This document shows, in pieces, positions 1 through 8,044 of a DNA stretch of 26,582 nucleotides. Position 1 is the first letter of the stretch. Each line of letters opens with the position of its first letter. The notes beneath the pieces are model-generated. The model worked only from the letters and a program-made list of their open reading frames with translations. It was not told the DNA's origin and ran no database searches. The position numbers and the translations under genes are program-made. The stretch is from Oscillospiraceae bacterium (GTDB lineage: Bacteria; Bacillota; Clostridia; Oscillospirales; Ruminococcaceae): NCBI GenBank assembly GCA_009776345.1, contig WRLS01000007.1:1-26582 (forward strand), written 5' to 3'.

Positions 1-965
1 CGATTATGCGCGAACACGGAAAAATATATATGCTGGGCAACGCGGGATCCTATCCGTTTTTCGCGCTGACCCAAACCGTGTTGGGCGCGATGCGCGGCAG
101 CAGTGATACAAAATCGGCTGTGCTGTATTCGGCGGCGCTTAATTTGCTGGGGCTAGTCGGGAACGTGATATTCTTGGTTGTGTTCAAGTTTGGGATTTTC
201 GGTCTGTCCCTGGCGATTATACTGAGCCGCCTGGTAATCGCCGCACCCGCGCTGTTCTATTTAATCCGAAGGGGCGAAGGGCTGCGCGCGGACGCGTTTT
301 TCCGCCCGCGCATGGGATTACAGCGCAGTATTATGTATGTGGCGGCGCCAACCGGGCTGGAGCAGGTGTTCTTCCATACCGGGCGGTTGCTTACACAAGT
401 TTTTATCGTCGGCTACGGTACAATGAGCGCCGCCGCAAACGCTATCGTACTCCCGCTGAGTTTTTTTGTCCAGATTTCCGGCATGACGATTATGACCGCG
501 CTGGTTACGATTGTCGGGCATTGTATGGGCGCGGGCGATGTAAAATCCGCCAAGCGCTACATAAAAGTCATGACGCTGACCTGCATAGCCGCAACGGCAC
601 TTTCGTCCCTGATTTTCGCGCCGATTTTACCGTGGTTCCTGTCGATTTACAACCTCCCGCCCGAAGCGTATGAGCTTGCCCTTTCCGCGAGTATTTTAAT
701 TTTGATCGGCACGCCGCTCACATGGCCGGGCAGCTTTGTAATACCGTCCGGCCTGCGCGCCGCCGGGGACGCGCGGTTTAACATGGCGGCTTCAATACTG
801 TGTATGTGGGCGGTGCGCGTTGGGATGGGGTATTATTTGGGCACGGTTTTGGGATACGGGCTGAACGGGATATGGGTCGCGATGTTCATAGAATGGACCA
901 TACGCACGATAATTTTCACGCTGCGCGTCCGTGGGGACAAGTGGGCGCTGCATAAGGTGATATAA
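1..965 (+). CDS. MATE family efflux transporter, 5'-truncated by the window edge
   Basis: C-terminal part of a multidrug/toxin extrusion (MATE) family inner-membrane antiporter, which exports cationic or amphipathic compounds using a Na+ or H+ gradient. About 320 residues are visible against the family's usual 440-460. The reading frame is open to the left edge, so the ATG at base 6 is probably internal and the true start lies upstream. The visible part is a string of hydrophobic helices with family-like segments, such as a region around residues 60-180 with GHCMGAGD before a basic stretch (KSAKRY), which matches the G-x-GD-xxxA signature opening the second MATE bundle. The stop TAA is 12 bases before the ZIP transporter, so the two are probably co-transcribed. 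The substrate cannot be told from the sequence. Confidence 0.88.
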   Translation, partial: IMREHGKIYMLGNAGSYPFFALTQTVLGAMRGSSDTKSAVLYSAALNLLGLVGNVIFLVVFKFGIFGLSLAIILSRLVIAAPALFYLIRRGEGLRADAFFRPRMGLQRSIMYVAAPTGLEQVFFHTGRLLTQVFIVGYGTMSAAANAIVLPLSFFVQISGMTIMTALVTIVGHCMGAGDVKSAKRYIKVMTLTCIAATALSSLIFAPILPWFLSIYNLPPEAYELALSASILILIGTPLTWPGSFVIPSGLRAAGDARFNMAASILCMWAVRVGMGYYLGTVLGYGLNGIWVAMFIEWTIRTIIFTLRVRGDKWALHKVI

Positions 966-977
966 AGGGGAGTTTTT

Positions 978-1757
978 ATGCAGCTTATTTTATTCAGCGC
1001 GGTTGCGGGAATAATGGGGATGGGGCTTGGCGGGCTGGCATCTGTGCTGCTGCTGCGCCGCCCGTCTGAAAACGTGACCTGTTGGATGCTGTGCTTTGCC
1101 GCCGGTATTATGACAAGCATCGTCTGCTTCGGGCTGATACCGGAGGCGGCGGAGCTAGGCGGCGTTGCGGCGGCGATAATCGGCCTGGTCTTTGGGGTTA
1201 TCGCCGTAATGCTGCTGAACCTTCTGTATGACAGGATAACCCAGGCAAACGCGATGCCCGGCATACACAGCACGCATGAAGAGCTTTACCACGGCAGCCA
1301 TCTGATAAATAACCCCGCGCAGATGATCCGCTCGGGGATGATAATGCTGATTGCCATCGCGCTCCACAACATCCCGGAGGGGATTGCGATAGGGGCGGGC
1401 GGGAGCCATGATTTAGCGCTGGGCGCGCTTTTGGCGCTGATGATCGCCCTGCACAATATCCCTGAGGGGATGGCGATAGCCGCCCCGCTTCTTTCCGGCG
1501 GGATAAATAAATGGCGCGTCGTGCTTTGGACGGCGGCATCAGGCGCGACAACACTAATCGGCGGGATAATCGGGATGCTGATCGGCGGGCTTTCCGACCT
1601 TGCCGTGGGGCTGTCCCTTTCGGGCGCGGGCGGGGCGATGCTGTATGTCGTTTTCGGGGAGATTATCCCGCAGTCTGTTATCATGACAAAAAACCGGGCC
1701 GCGCCTTTGGTGACGCTGCTCGGGATTATCGTTGGGTTAGTGATAACGCAGATTTAG
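978..1757 (+). CDS. ZIP family metal transporter (zinc/iron permease)
   Basis: A 259-residue ZIP family divalent-metal permease (ZupT/GufA-like), bringing Zn2+, Fe2+ or Mn2+ into the cytoplasm. It has the family's eight or so hydrophobic segments. The two metal-site helices carry the diagnostic motif HNIPEG twice, in ALHNIPEGIAIG and ALHNIPEGMAIA; these correspond to TM4 and TM5, whose His/Glu residues form the binuclear metal site. The start ATG follows a strong ribosome binding site, AAGGGGAG at 965-972. It lies 12 bases after the MATE gene and is followed at once by a short GC hairpin. Metal preference is not readable from sequence, and no Fur/Zur-like operator is visible because the operon's promoter is outside the window. 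Confidence 0.93.
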   Translation: MQLILFSAVAGIMGMGLGGLASVLLLRRPSENVTCWMLCFAAGIMTSIVCFGLIPEAAELGGVAAAIIGLVFGVIAVMLLNLLYDRITQANAMPGIHSTHEELYHGSHLINNPAQMIRSGMIMLIAIALHNIPEGIAIGAGGSHDLALGALLALMIALHNIPEGMAIAAPLLSGGINKWRVVLWTAASGATTLIGGIIGMLIGGLSDLAVGLSLSGAGGAMLYVVFGEIIPQSVIMTKNRAAPLVTLLGIIVGLVITQI

Positions 1758-1760
1758 CAG

Positions 1761-1786
1761 GGGCGACCCTTGCGGTCGCCCGTTTT
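1761..1786 (+). terminator. Probable intrinsic terminator after the ZIP gene
   Basis: A perfect 8-bp GC stem, GGGCGACC (1761-1768) with GGTCGCCC (1774-1781), has a CTTGC loop and a short GTTTTG tail. It starts three bases after the ZIP stop codon. The U-run is short, so termination may be partial. The hairpin could also be part of the repetitive DNA that follows. Confidence 0.5.
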
Positions 1787-1790
1787 GCGG

Positions 1791-1923
1791 TTGGCGGGGA
1801 ATGTGAAGCTCAAAATCTGTACCTACGATATGTTTGTTACTCATTGCAGCTACGCACAGCCCACCCGCTCATGCCGCGGGGGCAGTTACTTTGCGACGCG
1901 GCAAAGTAACCAAAACGCGCCGG
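1791..1923 (+). repeat. Left arm of a dispersed inverted repeat pair
   Basis: This stretch of about 130 bases matches the reverse complement of 2408-2530 with only scattered substitutions and one gap of about 7 bases. Shared blocks include CCTACGATATG, CGCACAGCCCACCCGCTCA, GCCGCGGGGG and GCGGCAAAGTAACCAAA. Inside it is a smaller palindrome, GTTACTTTGC / GGCAAAGTAAC. It covers no supportable gene. Confidence 0.85.
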
Positions 1924-2407
1924 GGAGACCCCGGACCCCCACTCCGACAAACCGCATAGCTTCGTGCCTTCCATCGCGCACGTCATATGCATAGCCCTAT
2001 AATCCGCCCGATCACCCAGCCGAGCCGGGCTCTAGGGCTAGAACGCGAAAAAAGGAATTAGGAATAGAAGAAATCAAAGACTTTTTCCGCTGTAATTACG
2101 TGCGCGGGCGCTTCCGGGCGTCGCTCCTTGCTTTCGTTATGTGCCTACTTGCCTTTGTAGATTTGTGTCTATAAAAGCTAAAATGCATTGTGAAGGTCAA
2201 GAAGCGGGGAAAAATTCGTTTTCTTTTTTCTGCTATCTTTTTCCCCGCGCCCAGCATTTGAGCCTCGCAAGGCGAAAGCGGAAGGCAGATGATGCGTGTT
2301 GGCTGTACTTGGTCTGTCGTTCTGGCAAGTGTGGAGTCTTTGATTTCTGCGGGGGGTCGCGGGGGTTCTTAGGGGGCGAGCGGGGGCAGCGGCGCCCAGC
2401 CCCCTGA
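1924..2407. other. Gene-free spacer between the inverted repeat arms
   Basis: No convincing gene is present. The open frames here lack ribosome binding sites and read through repeat sequence with biased, low-complexity translations (many Arg, Pro, Gly). A second, nested inverted match of 14 bases lies inside (2069-2082 with 2335-2348), so the whole interval has imperfect palindromic organisation. Confidence 0.6.
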
Positions 2408-2530
2408 GCGCGCTTTGGTTACTTTGCCGCGTTGCAAAGTAACAGCCCCCGCGGCTTGAGCGGGTGGGCTGTGCGAAGCTACAATGAGAAACAAGCATAT
2501 CGTAGGCATAGATTTCACATTTCCCGGCAA
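2408..2530 (-). repeat. Right arm of the dispersed inverted repeat pair
   Basis: Inverted, slightly diverged copy of 1791-1923. It contains the same internal palindrome (GGTTACTTTGCCGC / GCAAAGTAAC) and the GCGGGTGGGCTGTGCG block. It ends about 27 bases before the -35 box of the downstream peptidase promoter. The two arms bracket a gene-free spacer of about 485 bases. Confidence 0.85.
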
Positions 2531-2556
2531 CTGTGAAACTCGCTATTTTTGCACTC

Positions 2557-2585
2557 TTGAAACAAACGGGCAATCATGCTACAAT
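2557..2585 (+). promoter_or_regulatory. Sigma-A promoter for the LysM/M23 peptidase
   Basis: A -35 box TTGAAA (2557-2562) and a -10 box TACAAT (2580-2585) are separated by exactly 17 bases. They lie about 35 bases upstream of the peptidase start, just outside the inverted repeat. Confidence 0.75.
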
Positions 2586-2619
2586 AGTGCCGGTACCATA
2601 AATGGGAAGGGGGAGAAGC

Positions 2620-4554
2620 TTGCCGCGCGGTAAGAAAAATGCAAAGCTGCAGACAGTGCGGGTCGTGGAACGCAAAAGGGCGCCCGGGGCCTATAAACCC
2701 GAACCTAGGCTCAATTCGGTAAGGATACGAAAAGCCGATGCGCCGGGCGAGCTGCCCTCGCTGTTTGTGTTCACGCTGATTGTAATCTATAAAAACCTTT
2801 ACATATTGGGCGCTACGATTTTGCGCCGCAAACGCCGCCTTGCAAAAAGGGCGCGGCTTGTCTTGTCCGTGATGCGCGGCTCGGTTTATGCGGGGCTGTT
2901 CCATATGGGGCGGATACTGCGCCGCATTGCCGGGGGGGTATTGGCGCGCCTGAATGCGCCCTTTGCGCTGATCAGAAGCGTATACCGCGAGCAAAAGCCG
3001 GTCATTGCGGCAAAGCGCGGGCGCGGGCAATTCCCCTGGCCGTCATATATGGAGGTCGCGGAGGCCATCCTGCGGCTGTTCGGGCGGATAATAGCCACGC
3101 TTGTCAACCATATCCTGCCGCTTGCGGCGGCGCTGGTTTTATTATTTGTAATAGACGGTTTTGTCAGCCAAAGCTTTGGGTTGAGGGTCGTATACCGTGG
3201 AGAGGTCATTGGCTATGTGCGAAGCGAAGCGGATTTCGACGAGGCATCGCGCAATGTCAGGAGCCGCGTGATAGTAGGCACAAACTACACATTCCCCATC
3301 AGTCAACCGAATTTCCAGCTCGTTATCTGCGAAAACCCGCATGAAACCAACCGCAGGATGCTCGCCTACAACAGCATACTTAAACGCGCCGGTGTAGAAA
3401 TGGTGGCGCTTGAGCGGTTTACCGGGATAAACGACCTGGCGAACAGCATTGTTTTGCTGTCCGGGCAGGAGGTAGAGGAGGCTTACGGCTTTTATCTGGA
3501 CGACCGGTTTTACGGCGCACTTGAAAATAAGACGGGGATACTGAACCTTCTGGACGCCATACACAGCCGCGGCAGGACAGGAAGGCCGGGAGAGCGCATC
3601 GAGTTTGAGAAAAAAATCGAGCTTACCCCGAAGGAGCTTTATCTGACTGCGTCAATCATCGACGAAAACGAACTCTTCGCCGCCCTTCTGCGCAATGAGG
3701 AGGAAGAGCAGGCATATGTCGTCCAAGAAGGCGACACACCGTCGGGCATCGCGGACAAGCTCGGCATTTCCTACGCGAGATTAAAAGAGCTGAACCCCGA
3801 GGTAGAGGACAGGCTGATGCCGGGGGACGAGCTGAAAACGCGGGTCGCAAGGCCGTTTATAACGGTGCAGACAATCTTTACGGATATATATGAGGAGGAT
3901 GTCGGCTTTGATACGGAAACGGTGGAGAACGCCCTGTTCGCCGTCAGCTACCGCCAGGTGGAACGGGCGGGGGTCAACGGCAGGCAGGAGGTAGAGGCCG
4001 AAATTACAATGGTGAACGGCATAGAATACAAGCGGGAGATACTGTCTACACGGATGCTTGTCCCGCCAATCACGCAAAGGGTAATTGTCGGGACGCAGAC
4101 ACCGCGCCCCGCCCCGGCTGTTGCATTGCCCGCACCGGGCGGGCAGGAAAGCGCGCCGCCGTCCCAAAGCGTCAGCAGCTCCGGGTTCCTGTGGCCGATT
4201 GCAGGCGGCGGCGGGCGCTTTAACGGCGGCTTGGGCAGTTACCGCGGGCATACGGGCGTTGACCTCGGCGCGAATGCGGGCACGCACATTGTCGCGTCTG
4301 CGTCGGGCAGGGTCGTCGAAGCAAGGTGGACATATCACGGCTACGGCATATGGTGCCGCATCCAGCATGACGGCGGCTTTTCCACGCTGTACGCGCATAT
4401 GAACCAGATGTATGTAAACGTGGGCGATTATGTAAACCAGGGGCAGGTTATTGGTACGGTAGGCAGGACGGGCAACGCGTTCGGCAACCATTTACATTTT
4501 GAGGTAAGGCATAACAACGCCATCCGCGACCCGATGCAGTATATCAGCAGGTAG
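2620..4554 (+). CDS. Membrane-anchored LysM-G5-M23 peptidoglycan endopeptidase
   Basis: Predicted cell-wall hydrolase, 644 residues from the preferred start. The TTG at 2620 is preferred because the strong site AAGGGGGAG (2607-2615) sits just upstream of it, whereas the in-frame ATG at 2602 would overlap that site. Numbered from the ATG: a basic cytoplasmic N-terminus with a possible hydrophobic patch near 50-60; one clear membrane helix near 168-188; an uncharacterised extracytoplasmic region; a LysM peptidoglycan-binding domain near 370-415 (YVVQEGDTPSGIADKLGIS); a G5 domain near 425-490; and a C-terminal M23 zinc metallopeptidase. The Zn/catalytic residues are present: H550 and D554 (HTGVD), H599 (YAH), and H630/H632 (HLHF). 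It likely cleaves peptide cross-links during growth or sporulation. Its stop is three bases from convergent queA. Confidence 0.92.
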   Translation: MPRGKKNAKLQTVRVVERKRAPGAYKPEPRLNSVRIRKADAPGELPSLFVFTLIVIYKNLYILGATILRRKRRLAKRARLVLSVMRGSVYAGLFHMGRILRRIAGGVLARLNAPFALIRSVYREQKPVIAAKRGRGQFPWPSYMEVAEAILRLFGRIIATLVNHILPLAAALVLLFVIDGFVSQSFGLRVVYRGEVIGYVRSEADFDEASRNVRSRVIVGTNYTFPISQPNFQLVICENPHETNRRMLAYNSILKRAGVEMVALERFTGINDLANSIVLLSGQEVEEAYGFYLDDRFYGALENKTGILNLLDAIHSRGRTGRPGERIEFEKKIELTPKELYLTASIIDENELFAALLRNEEEEQAYVVQEGDTPSGIADKLGISYARLKELNPEVEDRLMPGDELKTRVARPFITVQTIFTDIYEEDVGFDTETVENALFAVSYRQVERAGVNGRQEVEAEITMVNGIEYKREILSTRMLVPPITQRVIVGTQTPRPAPAVALPAPGGQESAPPSQSVSSSGFLWPIAGGGGRFNGGLGSYRGHTGVDLGANAGTHIVASASGRVVEARWTYHGYGIWCRIQHDGGFSTLYAHMNQMYVNVGDYVNQGQVIGTVGRTGNAFGNHLHFEVRHNNAIRDPMQYISR

Positions 4555-4557
4555 CCG

Positions 4558-5586
4558 CTATACAATGAGCATCGCATCCCCGAAGCTGAAAAATCGGTAC
4601 CCTTCTTCCACGGCGGCTTTGTATGCCGCCATTGTATTTTCATAGCCGGCAAAAGCGCAGACCAGCATGATCAGCGTGCTTTCCGGCAGATGGAAATTTG
4701 TGATAAGCCCGTCAATTGCTTTGAACTGAAACCCCGGGTAGATGAATATATCCGTGCGGCGCTCACAAGGGGCGATCCCGCCAAGGCCGCGCGCCGCGGA
4801 TTCCAGCGTGCGGCAGGAGGTTGTCCCCACCGCGATTACCCGTCCGCCGGATTTTTTCGCCCTATTTATTTTCTCGGCGGCTTTTTGGGGGATGCGGTAA
4901 AATTCGCTGTGCATATGGTGGTCCTTAATGTTTTCTGCGCTTACCGGGCGGAATGTCCCCGGCCCTACATGAAGGGTCAAAGTGGCTGTGCCGATGCCCG
5001 AGCTTTCCAATTCCGCGAGCAGCTCCGGCGTGAAATGCAGCCCGGCAGTAGGTGCCGCCGCCGATCCCAATTCGCTCGCGTAAACGGTCTGGTAGCGTTC
5101 GGGATCTACAAGCTTTTTTGTGATATACGGCGGTAGCGGCGTCATGCCGATTTGATCAAGGATGTCAAAAAACTGCCCGTCATACGAAAATTTCGCGAGA
5201 CGGTTCCCGCCCTCCAATACTTCGAGGACTTCGCACTCTAGCGCGCCGCCCCCGAAAGAAAAGCGGCTCCCCGGCATCGCCCTGCGGCCGGGCCGAACCA
5301 TGGTTTCCCAGATATCACGCCCCTTTTGCTCAAGGAGCAGGAACTCAAATTCCGTGCCTGCGCCGCCTGTTTTCTTGCCCCACAGGCGCGCAGGGAATAC
5401 GCGGGAATCGTTGAGGACAAGCAGGTCCCCCGGCACCAGAAGCTCCGGCAGCTCGCAAAAACTGCGGTGTGTGAGCTTGCCGCTTTTGCGATCCAGCACA
5501 AGCAGGCGCGAGCTGTCGCGCCGATCAAGAGGGCTTTGGGCGATAAGGCATTCAGGCAAAACAAAGTGGAAGCCCGATGTTTTCAT
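4558..5586 (-). CDS. queA: S-adenosylmethionine:tRNA ribosyltransferase-isomerase
   Basis: QueA transfers and isomerises the ribosyl part of S-adenosylmethionine onto preQ1-modified tRNA, giving epoxyqueuosine at wobble position 34 of GUN-anticodon tRNAs. The 342-residue length is normal. Family signatures are present from N to C terminus: LPECLIAQSPLDRRDSSRLL near the start, the central YASELGSAAAPTAGLHFT, the GTTSCRTLES motif, and HLPESTLIMLVCAFAG near the end. The start ATG has an upstream AAAGGG-type ribosome binding site. It diverges from the lysine-riboswitch operon and converges on the M23 peptidase with a 3-base gap, leaving no room for a separate terminator. Elsewhere in this window a preQ1 riboswitch controls queT, so two parts of queuosine metabolism flank the lysine operon. 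Confidence 0.95.
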   Translation of the reverse strand: MKTSGFHFVLPECLIAQSPLDRRDSSRLLVLDRKSGKLTHRSFCELPELLVPGDLLVLNDSRVFPARLWGKKTGGAGTEFEFLLLEQKGRDIWETMVRPGRRAMPGSRFSFGGGALECEVLEVLEGGNRLAKFSYDGQFFDILDQIGMTPLPPYITKKLVDPERYQTVYASELGSAAAPTAGLHFTPELLAELESSGIGTATLTLHVGPGTFRPVSAENIKDHHMHSEFYRIPQKAAEKINRAKKSGGRVIAVGTTSCRTLESAARGLGGIAPCERRTDIFIYPGFQFKAIDGLITNFHLPESTLIMLVCAFAGYENTMAAYKAAVEEGYRFFSFGDAMLIV

Positions 5587-5610
5587 TGGTTTTCCCTTTT
5601 CAATTAGTTA

Positions 5611-5639
5611 TTGACATCAGTATCACGAAATGATAAAAT
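5611..5639 (+). promoter_or_regulatory. Sigma-A promoter of the asd-dapA-dapB operon
   Basis: Perfect -35 box TTGACA (5611-5616), 17-base spacer, and -10 box TAAAAT (5634-5639). It lies about 25 bases before the first pairing strand of the lysine aptamer, so transcripts begin just ahead of the riboswitch. Confidence 0.88.
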
Positions 5640-5659
5640 AAGTGCAATCACATAAAATT

Positions 5660-5898
5660 CATAACCGGATAGAGGCGCGGGGATCATCAGTAGCGTAAGT
5701 TGGGCAGCCGTATGCCAACGCTTGCGCGGAAGGGGTTTCTGCCGAAGGATGAAGCCTGCGGAAGCTGATTCCTGGGTGCTGTACTGAACAGGTCGGCAAC
5801 TGTCATCTGCAATAGATGGAGAGCTGTCTGGCATTAGAGATACTGTCGTCCCATCGGGGTATCGGCGGCTTTGCCAGTGTTTTCTATTATATTGCAAT
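5660..5898 (+). ncRNA. Lysine riboswitch (L box) leader of asd
   Basis: The leader matches the lysine riboswitch family. The closing P1 helix is CCGGATAG (5665-5672) with CTGTCTGG (5824-5831), 8 bp including two wobbles. Conserved core pieces appear in order: AGAGGCGCGG after P1, an AGTAGCGTAAG turn, GCCGAAGGATGAAGCC (from 5741), CTGGGTGCTGTACTGAACAGG-like hairpin sequence, and the 3' GGAGAGCTGTCTGG. The expression platform ends in an intrinsic terminator. CTGGCA (5828-5833) can pair with TGCCAG (5874-5879), which would compete with P1 and is a candidate alternative fold. By family knowledge, lysine binding stabilises P1 and turns the operon off. Only non-coding RNA is seen from here to the asd start. 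Confidence 0.93.
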
Positions 5899-5927
5899 AG
5901 CTCCCGGTTTTCAAGCCGGGCTTTTTT
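5899..5927 (+). terminator. Riboswitch-controlled intrinsic terminator
   Basis: The stem CCCGG (5903-5907) with CCGGG (5916-5920) can extend outward past a two-base bulge by a G-C and an A-T pair, and is followed by a run of six T (5922-5927). It sits between the lysine aptamer and asd, the expected attenuation site. Confidence 0.85.
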
Positions 5928-5998
5928 ATGCGAACGGTAAAATTGTAACTTTTCCTATGAAAACAGAATAAACTGTTAATAAATTAAGGAGAAAACAG

Positions 5999-7075
5999 AT
6001 GAAAACGTACAATGTCGCCATATTGGGGATAGGGATGGTGGGGCAGCGCTTCGTGAAGCTGCTGGACGGGCACCCGTGGTTTAAGGTCACGCATTTGGCG
6101 GCGTCAGGCCGCTCGGCGGGCAAAACCTTCGGGCAGGCGATGGAGGGCCGCTGGGCTTTTGATACCCCGATACCCGCGGATGTGAAGAATATCACCGTAA
6201 TGGACGCCGACGCCGACAAAGAAAAAATCGCGGGCAGCGTGGATTTTGTTTTCTGCGCCATAGACGCGGATAAAGAAACCACGCGCGCGATAGAGGAAAG
6301 CTACGCGAAGCTGGAATGTCCCGTTATATCAAACACATCCGCTTTTCGGACCTGTGACGATGTGCCGATGATCATCCCGGAAATCAATCCCGAACACGCG
6401 CAGATTATCCCGTACCAGCGAAAACGCCTCGGCACAAAGCGGGGATTTATCGCGGTGAAGTCGAACTGCTCCATCCAAAGCTATGTGCCGGCGCTCCACC
6501 CGCTCATGCACTTTGGACTCGAAAAAGTGCTGGCGTGTACCTACCAGGCGATTTCCGGCGCGGGCAAAACCTTTGAAAGCTGGCCGGAAATGACGGACAA
6601 CGTGATCCCGTACATCGGCGGCGGCGAGGAAGAAAAAAGCGAGAAGGAGCCGCTGAAGATTTGGGGCAGCATTAAAGACGGCAAAATCATAGACGCAGCT
6701 TCCCCGCAGATAACCGCGCAGTGCATCCGCGTACCGGTCACTGACGGGCATATGGCGGCGGTTTTCGCAAGCTTCGCTAAAAAGCCCGAAATCGAAGAAA
6801 TAAAGCGCCTGTGGGACGATTATAAAGGCGAGGCACAGATTTTGAATCTGCCGAGCGCGCCTAAGAAGTTTATCAGATATTTTGAAGAAGCCGACAGGCC
6901 GCAGACAAAGCTCGACCGCGACCTGGAAAACGGCATGGGGATTTCGCTCGGGCGGCTGCGCCCGGATACGCAGTATGACATTAAGTTCATCGGGCTGTCC
7001 CATAACACGGTGCGCGGCGCGGCGGGCGGCGGGGTACTGATGGCGGAGGTGCTGTGCGCGAAGGGGTATATTTAA
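5999..7075 (+). CDS. asd: Aspartate-semialdehyde dehydrogenase
   Basis: Reduces aspartyl phosphate to aspartate semialdehyde with NADPH, the branch point to lysine/diaminopimelate and to threonine/methionine. It has 358 residues. An N-terminal Rossmann motif GIGMVGQRFVKLL is followed by the catalytic Cys157 in VKSNCSIQS and the substrate-binding RVPVTDGH (R244, H251). The segment ISGAGKTFESW with the acidic insertion GGGEEEKSEKEPLKIWG resembles the archaeal/fungal-type branch rather than the E. coli type. AAGGAG at 5986-5991 supports the start. First gene behind the lysine riboswitch; dapA begins 24 bases after its stop, so end-product control of the operon by lysine is likely. Confidence 0.95.
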   Translation: MKTYNVAILGIGMVGQRFVKLLDGHPWFKVTHLAASGRSAGKTFGQAMEGRWAFDTPIPADVKNITVMDADADKEKIAGSVDFVFCAIDADKETTRAIEESYAKLECPVISNTSAFRTCDDVPMIIPEINPEHAQIIPYQRKRLGTKRGFIAVKSNCSIQSYVPALHPLMHFGLEKVLACTYQAISGAGKTFESWPEMTDNVIPYIGGGEEEKSEKEPLKIWGSIKDGKIIDAASPQITAQCIRVPVTDGHMAAVFASFAKKPEIEEIKRLWDDYKGEAQILNLPSAPKKFIRYFEEADRPQTKLDRDLENGMGISLGRLRPDTQYDIKFIGLSHNTVRGAAGGGVLMAEVLCAKGYI

Positions 7076-7099
7076 TTTTTATTTAATTTGGAGGTCAGC

Positions 7100-7987
7100 A
7101 TGAAAAAAGTAATTTTCAATGGCTCCGGCGTTGCGGTTGCAACGCCCATGAACGGGGATTTTTCTATAAATTATACAAAGCTCGGTGAGCTTATCGACAG
7201 GCAGATCGAGCATGGCACAGACGCAATCGTCATTTGCGGGACAACGGGCGAAAGCACAACGATGACGGACGATGAACACGTGCAGTGCATACGCTTCGCC
7301 GTGGAGTATGTGAAGGGCCGCGTCCCCGTGATCGCGGGGGCGGGAAGCAACGACACAGCCTATGCGGTCTGGCTTTCTAAAGAGGCGAAGGCAATCGGCG
7401 CGGACGCGCAGCTGCAGGTGACGCCGTATTACAACAAAACGTCGCAGCTTGGGCTTGTCCGCCACTTCACCGCCATCGCGGACGCAACTGATCTGCCCGT
7501 GATACTCTACAACGTCCCAAGCCGCACCGGGGTGGATATCAAAACAGAAACTTACCTTGAACTGAGCCGCCATCCGAATATCGTTGCTACAAAAGAAGCC
7601 AACGGCGATATGTCTGCGGCTGTCCGCACAGCGGGCCTTTGCGGGGATAATTTGGCGATGTATTCAGGCGAGGATATGCTCGTTGTGCCGATGATGTCAA
7701 TAGGCGGCAGGGGCGTTATTTCCACCACCGCCAACATAATGCCGAAAGAAATGCGTGATATGTGCGCGCTGTATTTTGAAGGCAAGGCCGCCAAGGCGGG
7801 CGCGATGCAGCGAAAGCTCGCGGTTATGATAGACGCAATGTTTTGCGACGTAAACCCCATGCCGCTTAAATACGCGCTGAACAGGATTGGCATGAACGCC
7901 GGTCCCTGCCGTATGCCGCTGGTTGAACCCGGGGATAATGCCAAAGCGCAAATCGACGCGGCGTTAAAGCACTACAATTTGATTTAA
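7100..7987 (+). CDS. dapA: 4-hydroxy-tetrahydrodipicolinate synthase
   Basis: Condenses pyruvate with aspartate semialdehyde, the first committed step of diaminopimelate/lysine synthesis. It is a TIM-barrel enzyme of 295 residues from the preferred ATG at 7100. GGAGG at 7090-7094 lies just upstream; an in-frame TTG at 7088 would overlap this site. Catalytic residues are visible: the Schiff-base Lys165 in IVATKEANGD, the triad residues Thr48/Thr49 in GTTGEST and Tyr137 in ILYNVPSRTG, and substrate-binding Arg142. Length and spacing match E. coli DapA (K161, Y133, T44, R138). It follows asd closely and precedes dapB by about 57 bases, in an operon under the lysine riboswitch. Confidence 0.96.
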   Translation: MKKVIFNGSGVAVATPMNGDFSINYTKLGELIDRQIEHGTDAIVICGTTGESTTMTDDEHVQCIRFAVEYVKGRVPVIAGAGSNDTAYAVWLSKEAKAIGADAQLQVTPYYNKTSQLGLVRHFTAIADATDLPVILYNVPSRTGVDIKTETYLELSRHPNIVATKEANGDMSAAVRTAGLCGDNLAMYSGEDMLVVPMMSIGGRGVISTTANIMPKEMRDMCALYFEGKAAKAGAMQRKLAVMIDAMFCDVNPMPLKYALNRIGMNAGPCRMPLVEPGDNAKAQIDAALKHYNLI

Positions 7988-8044
7988 ATAATAATTTAAC
8001 TAATTTTCTGAGTTCTGAGTTCTGAATAAGGGGTGGACGTATAA

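Noticed and set aside
6..8. ATG at base 6 as the true start of the MATE gene
   Set aside because: The frame is open to the left edge, no ribosome binding site is visible and the protein would lack more than 100 residues of the family's N-terminal half.
1511..1994. Plus-strand open frames overlapping the ZIP gene end and left repeat arm
   Set aside because: Out of frame with the ZIP gene, Arg-rich and lacking a start signal; best explained by GC-rich coding shadow plus repeat.
2178..2573. Minus-strand open frame of 131 codons across the right repeat arm
   Set aside because: It reads through the dispersed repeat and spacer. Similar translated repeat ORFs are a known annotation artefact and no ribosome binding site is present.
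5604..5897. Minus-strand open frame of 97 codons opposite the lysine riboswitch
   Set aside because: It covers the structured riboswitch exactly; the RNA explanation is far stronger and no protein family is recognised.
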